Shown: in pieces, positions 1-5,716 of the stretch | How the letters are laid out: each line of letters begins with the position of its first letter | How positions within the stretch are numbered: the first letter of the stretch is position 1 | Source: UBA3263 sp964508865 | Lineage (GTDB): Bacteria > Bacteroidota > Bacteroidia > Bacteroidales > Muribaculaceae | NCBI GenBank assembly: GCA_964508865.1 | Contig: CAZDVP010000117.1 | Coordinates: 1-5,716 of the forward strand | DNA length: 5,716 nucleotides | Reading direction: 5' to 3' | Translations under genes and position numbers: made by a program | Notes under the pieces: generated by a model | Told to the model about the DNA's origin: nothing | What the model saw: the letters and a program-made list of their open reading frames with translations, nothing else | Database searches by the model: none

Positions 1-437
1 TCGAATCCGACATGGAGCTGCTCTTGCCGGCCGACTATGTGCCGCAAGACCGCGAACGCATCGCCCTCTATCAGGAACTCGACGGAATCAACCGCGAGCT
101 CGACCTGCGCGCCTTTGCCGACCGCCTGCGCGACCGCTTCGGCAAGATTCCCCCCGAAGCCGCCGAACTGCTCCGTGTGCCCCGTCTGCGCCGACTGGCC
201 CGACGCCTCGGCATCGAAAAAGTCGCCCTCAAGCAGGGCAAAATGTTCCTCTACTTCGTTGGCGAGCAAAACCTTGCCTACTACCAGAGCCCCATGTTCG
301 GCCGCATCATCGACTACGTTGCCGCAAACCCCGCCCGCTGCCGCTTCCGTCAGGGCGAATCCAAGCGCTCCATCGTTATCTCCGACGTCCCCACCGTCGA
401 AACCGCCACCGGCGTCCTTGCCTCCATCCTCCAATAA
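1..437 (+). CDS. mfd: Transcription-repair coupling factor Mfd, C-terminal end (5' partial)
   Basis: This is the last 144 codons of a gene that enters from the left; the first complete codon is at 3 and the stop TAA at 435-437. The protein resembles the C-terminal domain of Mfd (TRCF domain, domain 7 in E. coli numbering). Segments I recognise as typical of Bacteroidales Mfd are the acidic lead-in to PADYVP, then YQELDGIN, DRFGKIPPEA.ELL, the basic RLRRLARRLGIEK helix and YYQSPMF. Mfd is a cytosolic ATP-dependent DNA translocase of about 1,100 residues that displaces RNA polymerase stalled at lesions and recruits UvrA. In E. coli the C-terminal domain helps hold the UvrA-binding surface in an autoinhibited state. 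The helicase motifs must lie upstream of the window. The ATG at 12 is an internal Met, not the start, because the frame stays open to the edge. The gene looks intact and appears to be an unrelated housekeeping neighbour of the surface-protein genes that follow. Confidence 0.92.
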   Translation, partial: ESDMELLLPADYVPQDRERIALYQELDGINRELDLRAFADRLRDRFGKIPPEAAELLRVPRLRRLARRLGIEKVALKQGKMFLYFVGEQNLAYYQSPMFGRIIDYVAANPARCRFRQGESKRSIVISDVPTVETATGVLASILQ

Positions 438-450
438 ATCTGCTGATTAA

Positions 451-482
451 GTTGCATAGTTGCGAATATTGTCGTATATTCG
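451..482 (+). promoter_or_regulatory. Putative Bacteroidetes-type promoter of the lipoprotein operon
   Basis: TATATTCG at 475-482 matches the Bacteroidetes -7 consensus TAnnTTTG at all but one position. GTTG at 451-454 lies 20 bases upstream and fits the -33 TTTG element with one mismatch; the known spacing is about 19-21 bases. Transcription would start near 488-490, leaving a short leader of roughly 22-24 bases before the ATG at 512. The location just after mfd and before the surface genes fits. Both elements are short, so this is a motif match and not proof. Confidence 0.45.
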
Positions 483-483
483 C
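462..483. repeat. Perfect 8-bp inverted repeat in the mfd-lipoprotein gap
   Basis: GCGAATAT at 462-469 and ATATTCGC at 476-483 are exact reverse complements separated by six bases. The sequence could fold into a short hairpin 24 bases after the mfd stop, or could be a dyad bound by a dimeric regulator. It overlaps the putative -7 promoter element. It is not a convincing intrinsic terminator: the stem is only half GC and the nearest T run (498-502) starts 15 bases after the stem. Confidence 0.5.
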
Positions 484-511
484 GCCATAGTTCCAACTTT
501 TTCATTCGCCT

Positions 512-3488
512 ATGAATAAACTCCTTAAGTCTCTTTTGGTGATTCCGGCCATTATCCTTGCCGCCGGTTGCGAAAAGCAACCTGAATCGCCCGATTTACC
601 CCCCCCCAACCATAGACCCTGACAGTCAGGGTGTTACACTTTTAGAGGATTACTCCGACGGCATCGTCTTTACCGACGACGGCGGAGTTGGGGAAATAAA
701 ATTCAACGCATCGGTCAACTGGAAAACCTCCGTCCCGGAAGCGGCCTCAAAGTGGTGCTCGATGTCGCCGGCAAGCGGCCCCGCCGGCCAGAACATCACG
801 GTCAAAGTCACCGTCGCGCCCAACGAAACCTACGACGAACGCAATGCCTCGGTCAGCATCATCGGCGCGGTCGTTACCAAAAAAATAATGATCGTACAGA
901 AGCAGAAAGACGCCCTTCTGCTTTCGTCGTCGAAAGTCGAAATGGGAATCGACGGCGGCGCGTTTGAAATCGGTGTGCAGGCCAATGTTGCCTACGACTA
1001 TGAAATTCCTCAGCAATTCGCATCATGGCTCCACGCCGCCCGAAGCCGCGCACTCTCAGGGTCAACCGTTGGCTTCGAGGTCGATGAAAACACCGGCTCC
1101 GAAAACCGCGAGGGCTATATCGACTTCTTTTCCGGGCCATTGCGCGAACGCGTAACCGTTTATCAGAAAGGAGGCGATTTCATTCTGCTCTCCAACAGCG
1201 AAAAACACATCTCCGCCCAAGGCGGCGACTTCAGCGTTGAGCTCCGCAGCAACTGCGACTTCACCATGTCGCCCCCATCGGCTTCATGGCTGAAAATCAA
1301 TCAGAGCCGCACAATTTCAACCCACACCGTCTACTACACCGCCGAGCCCTATGGCGGCGAAGATGCCCCGCGCTCGGCTCAGGTCGAGTTCGTTTCGCCC
1401 GGCGGCGACGTGCGCGACACCCTAACGGTTATTCAACACGAAAAATCGGCTCTCATCATCGGCTCCGACCGGCTGAACGTCGGGCCTGCCGGCGGCGCCG
1501 TAAAAATTGAGTTCGCGACCAATACCGACGTCGAAGCGGAAATCATCTCATCCGACCGCCCCTGGGTTGTCAAAACCGACTCGCGTGCCATTGAGCAGAA
1601 AGAAATGTGGTTCACCGTCAGCCCCAACGCAGGCAATGAGCCCCGCACCGCCATTATCAGGCTGAGCGTCAAAGGCGACGATAATCTTACGGCCGAGGTT
1701 ACTCTCGAGCAGCAGGAACTGGGCTTCGAAATCATCGAGCAACCCGAGCTGCCGTTTTTCACCGATGCCCGGGCCTGCAATCTGACTGTCAAGGCCGCGG
1801 CCAACGCTCCGCTAACGGTCGAAACCACCGGCAACATAACTGCCACAGGCTCGGAGGGCAATGACTACTTTTTCCGCCTGGCGGCCAATCTCGACCCCGA
1901 AAATCAGCCGATCAGCCAAATCCGGTTCGGATTCTGCGGAATTGAGCTCGACCGGATTCTGATTACTCAGCCGGCGGCACGCGTGGCCGTGGTCCGCTCG
2001 GAAATCACGGTTGGATGCGAGGGCGGCGCGGTCGACCTGCCGATTGAAACCAACACCAATCCCGAGTGTGCAATCGCCTCCGGAGGCAACTGGATTTCGC
2101 TGCGCATGCCCGACCGGGGCGTTCCGCAGGTGGTTTTCGAGCCAAACGGGTCCGAAGACAACCGCTATGCCACTGTCAGCGTGGCCATTCCGGGCCTGAG
2201 CCAGCCGGCAACCATTCAGATTACCCAGCAGGGCAACCGGCCGCCGGGCGACAAAACCATCAGCAACAACAAACCCGGCAAACTCCTGAACTCGCTCGGA
2301 GCCGACGCGCTGACCCTCACCTCAATCAGAATCGACGGCGAAATGAATGCCACCGACCTGGCAACGCTTTCCTACCTCGCCCAGTCGGGCAAACTCCGCT
2401 CGGCCGACCTGCGCGACGTTTCGATTATTGCCGACGAAAGCACCTACCAGACATCGACCGGCAATTTGCGTCTGACCGAAAATAACTCTCTGGGCGAAAA
2501 GATGTTCTTCAAAACCAAGCTCGAATTCATAACCTTGCCCCGCGCCCTGAAAAAAATCGGCAACAGCGCCTTCGAGTTCAGTAACTTAAACGAAATCACA
2601 GTGCCCGACGGCGTTACTGAAATCGGATCAGCGGCTTTCCGCGGCTGCGGGCGTCTCACCCGCGCTACCATTCCGGGCAGTGTGGCCACCCTGAGCAGCG
2701 AAATTTTCTGCGAGTGCATGAATCTGGCCGAAGTTAACCTCGGCGAGGGTATCCGCCGCATCGGCAAACTCGCATTCGGCCATTTGAACATCTCCTATAA
2801 CACCGACGACAGCACGCCGACTGTCAGCCCCTCACTCACATCGCTGAAAATTCCTCAGAGCGTCGAAATCATCGACTCCGTAGCCTTTCAGGGAAGCGGA
2901 CTCACCTCAATTGAGCTGCCGCGCAGTCTGAAGAAAATGGCCCCCAAGCTCTTCTACATGAGCTTTAACCTGCGCAAAGCCGTTATGCCCGCCGCTCCGG
3001 CCGACGGCGTGCTCCCCGCCCAAACCTTCTACTATTGCCACTCGCTCGAAGAGCTATCCCTGCCCGAGGGACTGACAGCCATCGGCGAAGCAGCCTTGGC
3101 CAACGTCAGGGTCAACAATCTGACCATACCCTCGACCGTAACCGTTATTGAGCGCTATGGCCTGAACATGGTCATGTGCAAGACGCTGCGCCTGCCCGAT
3201 GCGCTGACAACCCTGCGCGAGGGCGCCCTGTCGCAGCTTCCCTGGCTCGAACGGCTGGAACTCCCCGCCGGGCTCACCGAAATCGGCCCCCTGGCCTTCT
3301 ACTCAACCTTCTATTCCCTCAGCGAAATCCGCTGCCACATGCCGTCGCCCCCCGCGCTGCCGGCCGATGCTTTCAGCCCCGAGCTCAACCGCGCGACTCC
3401 CCTCATTGTTCCGGCCGGGTCCGGCCCGGCCTACGCGGCCGACCCGGAATGGGGCAAATTCACCAACATCATTGAATCCAACGAATAA
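512..3488 (+). CDS. BACON-BspA leucine-rich-repeat surface lipoprotein, frame broken at a C9 tract (possibly phase-variable OFF)
   Basis: The ATG at 512 opens a lipoprotein signal peptide: a Lys-containing start (MNKLLKS), a hydrophobic core and the lipobox-like LAAGC with Cys20, followed by a mildly acidic EKQPESPD. That frame stops at 620-622 after 36 residues. The body lies in another frame, open from 543 to the TAA at 3486-3488; its only upstream start is a TTG at 558 inside the signal-peptide codons. One C fewer in the tract at 599-607 joins the two into 991 residues. Numbered from the TTG, the body has six BACON domains (about 27-115, 118-204, 207-294, 297-386, 388-472, 475-558), a short linker, and BspA-type (LRR_5) repeats to about 970, ending in the usual VPAGSGPAYAADPEW..FTNI cap. 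BACON domains are beta-sandwiches proposed to bind glycans or mucin, and BspA-type LRRs are linked to adhesion, so a surface adhesin or binding protein is inferred. No catalytic domain is visible. The next gene follows after 38 bases, probably in the same operon. Confidence 0.85.
599..607 (+). repeat. Nine-C homopolymer tract, candidate phase-variation switch
   Basis: Nine consecutive C residues lie at the junction between the lipoprotein signal-peptide frame and the BACON/LRR frame. They encode Pro-Pro-Pro in either frame, just after the acidic stretch that follows the lipidated Cys. With nine C the signal peptide runs into TGA at 620. With eight or eleven the reading continues as DLPPPTIDPDSQGV into the first BACON domain. 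A tract of this length near the 5' end of a surface-protein gene is a classic target for slipped-strand mispairing. A one-base assembly or sequencing error is the alternative. Confidence 0.7.
636..2231 (+). repeat. Six tandem BACON domains (protein-level repeats)
   Basis: Six units of about 85-90 residues each share the BACON pattern: a first strand such as LLLSSSKVEM, a GG(A/D)F or GGAV turn, a polar strand, a central Trp (SKWCSM, ASWLHA, ASWLKI, RPWVVK, NWISLR), a stretch ending in a strand with R.A.V or similar, and a closing (V/I)(T/M)(V/I).Q(K/Q/H) strand. Approximate nucleotide limits are 636-902, 909-1169, 1176-1439, 1446-1715, 1719-1973 and 1980-2231. Unit 5 is degenerate: it has no Trp and no clear GG turn. 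The units differ widely at DNA level, so recombination between them seems unlikely to be frequent. Confidence 0.8.
2283..3467 (+). repeat. BspA-type leucine-rich repeat domain (about 12 repeats)
   Basis: The region starts with the lead-in common to this family (GKLLNSL..DALTLTSIRIDGEMNATDLATL..L, then LRSADLRDVSI) and continues with 21-25 residue repeats of the form L..(I/L).(L/I)P..(V/L)..IG..AF..C. Repeat starts in TTG-based residue numbering are about 655, 677, 700, 723, 760, 782, 805, 830, 852, 876, 897 and 921. The repeat starting at 723 carries a polar Ser/Thr-rich insertion of roughly 15 residues (about 743-759). The domain closes with the family's usual VPAGS..AY....EWG.F.NI cap, so the 3' end is complete. 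Confidence 0.85.
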
Positions 3489-3526
3489 TATCCTTTTTTC
3501 AACCAACCATTATCAATCCTTTAAAC

Positions 3527-5704
3527 ATGAAAAAACTACTTCTTTTATGCTCGGTTCTGCTCGGCGCTCTCGGAGCGGCGGCCCAGACTGCCAACGACCT
3601 CGTTGACCTCGGTCTGAGCGTGCTCTGGTCGGGCATCAACCTCGGTGCCGAAACCGAAACCGATGCAGGCAACTACTACCAGTGGGGAACGACCACCATA
3701 CCCGAAAGCTACAGCTTAGCCACCTGGCCCTATGCCATGCAACGCACCGCGCCCAACTATACGGGAACCGAAAACGACATAGTAACCGTTATGCTCGGCG
3801 AAGACTGGTCAACCCCTACCAAAGAACAGTGGCAGGAACTGAAAAGCAACTGCACCTTAGAGTTCACAGAAGTAAATGGTGTTACCGGCATAACCGCCAC
3901 ATCTAAGCTCAACGGCAAATCAATTTTCCTGCCCGGGTGCGGCTACATGAACTATAATTCCGTCGCCGAAGCCGGCTACCCCTACTATCTCAGCTCCACC
4001 CACGGCGGCCAGCCCAACTCGGTTCATGTTTTTGCCTATACGTCAATTTTCAAACGAGCCGAAATTCAACGTATCGAAGGCTACAACGGCTACTCCGTAC
4101 GCCCTGTTTGCGTCCGTCCTCCCGAGCCGGAATACGGTCCCGTAACCGTTGCCATCAACGTAACCGACTCGATCGAAGCCGGCGCCGGAATCACCGGACA
4201 CTTCTCCGTTAGCTGCAACTCCGGCAATCGCCCCGTCCACAAAATCCGGCTCAGCTTTGCCCGTCCCTACTATTTCGAATATGAGAATGTCGGCCCTGAT
4301 TCAGCGCTTTCCGAAACCGAAATAATCTGCGAAAAATTACCGTTCACCGAACCCACCTTCACCTTCAGCACTGCCGACGGCTCTGACTTCATCCTTGCCG
4401 AGGGCGACGAAATGACCACTATCTTCTCCTTCGACTTCGGCGCGCCAATCTATTGCGCCACCGGCAACTACTCCTTCTCGCTGACCGAAGTTCAACTCTT
4501 TTGCGAAGATGGCATGGTCCCTGTCAAGCCCGACACAGAACTCCCCCTGGTCCACACACTTGCGGTTACCAACAACTCCAAATTCGACATTGAAACTGAA
4601 CGCGAAGTCGACCTCGGCCTCAGCGTTAACTGGTCAGGCTTCTACGTCGGCGCTGAACTCCCCGAGCAAGTGGGCGAATACCTGACCTGGGGCCACATCT
4701 CCCGGCCCGAAAACGATATTTACGACCCTGCCGACTATATTGCCCCCGCAATCGACGACTGGGCCGGAATGCCACTCTTCGACGCCGCGACAGCCCACTG
4801 GGGCAGCCAATGGCAGACCCCCACTCTCGAGCAAGCTCTCGAACTCAAAGAAAACACCGAATCCGTTCCCTACGTCTACAACAATCAGCCAGGCTACGCC
4901 CTAACCTCCAAAATCAACGGCAAAACAATCTTCTTCGCCGCTTCCGGCTTCAAGACAGTCAACAATTTCGGTAATGTACTCCAAACCGCTTCCCAGGCTT
5001 GGATGCTCCTGGCCGACCGCCCTGACCCCGAGGGTTCCGAACACTACTCCCTCTACCTCGCCAACGGCCAATACAATCCCTTGAGAGGTACCTCCACCCT
5101 CGGCCAAGGCATGATGGTCCGCCCCGTTATTCCCCGCCCCGAGCCCATCGATTTCCAGACCGACCGTCAGGTCGACCTCGGTCTGAGCGTTGACTGGGCC
5201 GGCTTCAACCATGGCGCCCAAAACCCCGCCGAAGTCGGCACACTCATCCCCGCAACCGACTCCACCCCTGAACTCGACTGGGGCGAAGGCTGGATGCTTC
5301 CCTCCGAAGAACAGGCACTTGAACTCATCCAAAACAGCGAAATCCGCCCCTGCACCACCCCCGACACCCACCGCATACCCGGTTTCGCCGTAACCTCCTC
5401 CCTCAACGGCAAAATCATCTTCATCCCCGCCAACACTCCCGACGGCTCCGCCCGCCTGCGCCTGGCCAACGGCCGCGTGCTCAGCCTGACTGCAGATTCC
5501 GACCCGGCGATTGAATTTCCCCGCCTCGACGAAACCGTTGCCCTGCGCCCAGTGTTCAACCCCGCCGACGCCATCCGCAGCATCCAGGCTCCCGCCTCTG
5601 ATGCCGCCCCAGCAATCTACGACCTCCAGGGCCGCCGCATAGCCACCCCCACCCCCGGCCAGCTCCTCATCATCAACAACCGCCTGACCCGCCTCCCCCT
5701 CTAA
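3527..5704 (+). CDS. Secreted protein with three FISUMP-like (VDLGLSV-W) units and a C-terminal sorting-like tail
   Basis: The 725-residue product starts with a Sec signal peptide (MKKLLLLCSVLLGALGAAAQ); cleavage is likely around Ala19/Gln20, and there is no lipobox Cys. Three units each begin (V)DLGLSV.W(S/A)G....GA: about residues 25-196, 360-537 and 548-677. They share W.TPT.EQ..EL, then (L/I)NGK.IF(L/F/I)(P/A) and a closing (V/L)RPV. This resembles Bacteroidetes proteins of the FISUMP / Fib_succ_major group, whose function is poorly known; a C-type-lectin-like fold is sometimes suggested. Residues about 203-346 form a different beta-rich segment, possibly cohesin-like. The end, from about 696, reads IYDLQGRRI..P.PGQLLIINNR, like degenerate type IX secretion sorting tails of this phylum. 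The ATG at 3527 is the natural start because the signal peptide follows it directly; no Shine-Dalgarno is seen, as usual here. The gene lies 38 bases after the lipoprotein gene with no visible terminator or promoter between, which suggests co-transcription. No enzymatic motif is visible. Confidence 0.85.
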   Translation: MKKLLLLCSVLLGALGAAAQTANDLVDLGLSVLWSGINLGAETETDAGNYYQWGTTTIPESYSLATWPYAMQRTAPNYTGTENDIVTVMLGEDWSTPTKEQWQELKSNCTLEFTEVNGVTGITATSKLNGKSIFLPGCGYMNYNSVAEAGYPYYLSSTHGGQPNSVHVFAYTSIFKRAEIQRIEGYNGYSVRPVCVRPPEPEYGPVTVAINVTDSIEAGAGITGHFSVSCNSGNRPVHKIRLSFARPYYFEYENVGPDSALSETEIICEKLPFTEPTFTFSTADGSDFILAEGDEMTTIFSFDFGAPIYCATGNYSFSLTEVQLFCEDGMVPVKPDTELPLVHTLAVTNNSKFDIETEREVDLGLSVNWSGFYVGAELPEQVGEYLTWGHISRPENDIYDPADYIAPAIDDWAGMPLFDAATAHWGSQWQTPTLEQALELKENTESVPYVYNNQPGYALTSKINGKTIFFAASGFKTVNNFGNVLQTASQAWMLLADRPDPEGSEHYSLYLANGQYNPLRGTSTLGQGMMVRPVIPRPEPIDFQTDRQVDLGLSVDWAGFNHGAQNPAEVGTLIPATDSTPELDWGEGWMLPSEEQALELIQNSEIRPCTTPDTHRIPGFAVTSSLNGKIIFIPANTPDGSARLRLANGRVLSLTADSDPAIEFPRLDETVALRPVFNPADAIRSIQAPASDAAPAIYDLQGRRIATPTPGQLLIINNRLTRLPL
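3599..4114 (+). repeat. FISUMP-like unit 1
   Basis: Residues 25-196 of the secreted protein make the most complete unit: LVDLGLSVLWSGINLGAE, NYYQWG, GEDWSTPTKEQWQEL, LNGKSIFLPGCGY, YYLSST and GYSVRPV. The order matches the usual VDLGLSV / Y..WG / W..PT..E...L / G..IFLP..G / Y..SS / SVRPV series of Bacteroidetes FISUMP-like domains. Confidence 0.7.
4127..4564 (+). other. Beta-rich inter-repeat segment, possibly cohesin-like
   Basis: Residues about 201-346 lie between units 1 and 2 and do not match the repeat. Alternating hydrophobic strands (VTVAINVTDSIEAG, GHFSVSCNSG, YSFSLTEVQLF) resemble the secreted cohesin-like or Ig-like beta-sandwiches found in many Bacteroidetes exported proteins. It contains Cys230, Cys268, Cys310 and Cys326, which could pair as disulfides outside the cytosol. 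The family assignment is tentative. Confidence 0.4.
4604..5137 (+). repeat. FISUMP-like unit 2
   Basis: Residues 360-537 repeat the unit 1 order: EVDLGLSVNWSGFYVGAE, GEYLTWG, GSQWQTPTLEQALEL, INGKTIFFAASGF, then YSLYLANGQY and MMVRPV. The Y..SS position of unit 1 is replaced by AWMLLA. Its opening DNA (from 4607) closely resembles the start of units 1 (3602) and 3 (5171), which is consistent with internal duplication. Confidence 0.7.
5168..5557 (+). repeat. FISUMP-like unit 3, shortened
   Basis: Residues 548-677 keep QVDLGLSVDWAGFNHGAQ, GEGWMLPSEEQALEL, LNGKIIFIPA, RLRLANG and VALRPV, but the unit is about 45 residues shorter than the others. The Y..WG segment and the aromatic G.. / Y..SS middle part are missing. 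It appears to be a decayed or specialised copy, with the reading frame still open. Confidence 0.65.
5612..5701 (+). other. C-terminal YDLQGRR tail, sorting-signal-like
   Basis: The last 30 residues (696-725) begin AIYDLQGRRI, followed by a Pro-rich turn, PGQ, a hydrophobic strand LLIINN and a basic RLTRL end. Tails of the form YDLQGRRV..P.KGIYIVNGKK are common at the end of exported Bacteroidales proteins and resemble shortened type IX secretion C-terminal domains. Export to the surface by that route is an inference; PorU/PorV-type partners are not in the window. Confidence 0.5.
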
Positions 5705-5716
5705 AACCCCTCACCC

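Noticed and set aside
37..450. Open frame overlapping the mfd end on the + strand
   Set aside because: Its product is Ser/Pro/Ala-rich low-complexity sequence, a shadow of GC-rich mfd coding in another frame.
451..483. Invertible promoter of the Bacteroides capsule type
   Set aside because: The inverted repeats are only six bases apart, too close for site-specific inversion of a promoter segment, and no recombinase gene is in the window.
462..502. Intrinsic terminator of mfd
   Set aside because: The hairpin is short and AT-rich in half its stem, and the T run comes 15 bases later; the dyad is better recorded as an unassigned inverted repeat.
558..560. TTG as the true start of the BACON/LRR gene
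   Set aside because: It lies inside a well-formed lipoprotein signal peptide in another frame, and would give a surface-type protein without an export signal. The frame break at the C tract explains the data better.
879..885. Seven-A tract as another phase-variation site
   Set aside because: The frame is intact through it (VTKKIMI), it is within a BACON domain and Lys-Lys codons give such runs by chance. The same holds for the seven-A run at 2550-2556.
1433..1861. 142-codon open frame on the - strand
   Set aside because: It lies antisense to BACON units 4 and 5, whose + strand coding is well supported; the product has no recognisable features.
3489..3526. Separate promoter or terminator between the lipoprotein and FISUMP-like genes
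   Set aside because: The 38-base gap holds a T6 run but no hairpin before it and no good TAnnTTTG match, so co-transcription is the simpler reading.
4901..5371. 156-codon open frame on the - strand
   Set aside because: It is antisense to conserved FISUMP-like units, and its Gly/Val/Ala-rich product looks like a shadow of the + strand codons; no recognisable domain.

Overview
The window reads as chromosomal DNA of a fairly GC-rich member of the Bacteroidales. The evidence is the protein families present (Mfd of the Bacteroidales type, BACON domains, BspA-type leucine-rich repeats, FISUMP-like repeats), the absence of Shine-Dalgarno sites before the start codons, and a Bacteroidetes-like -33/-7 promoter match. 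I cannot name the genus. All three supported genes lie on the + strand. I see no tRNA, rRNA, CRISPR array, insertion sequence or integrase.

Layout. Positions 1-437 hold the 3' end of mfd, the transcription-repair coupling factor, a housekeeping gene cut by the window edge. Positions 438-511 are a short AT-richer spacer with a perfect 8-bp inverted repeat and a probable promoter that overlaps it. Positions 512-3488 hold a large cell-surface lipoprotein gene encoding a lipoprotein signal peptide, six tandem BACON domains and about twelve BspA-type leucine-rich repeats. After a 38-bp gap with no visible terminator or promoter, 3527-5704 encodes a 725-residue secreted protein with three FISUMP-like units, an extra beta-rich segment between units 1 and 2, and a C-terminal tail starting YDLQGRR. 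The last two genes probably form a two-gene operon for exported surface or extracellular proteins that may bind glycans or host ligands.

The most interesting point is at the 5' end of the lipoprotein gene. The ATG at 512 opens a good lipoprotein signal peptide, but that frame stops at 620-622. The BACON/LRR frame is open only from 543 and has no ATG before the middle of the first BACON domain. The two frames meet at a run of nine C residues (599-607). A run of eight (or eleven) would join them into one 991-residue (or 992-residue) lipoprotein. This is what a phase-variable surface antigen caught in the OFF state would look like. A homopolymer sequencing error would look the same from one sequence alone.
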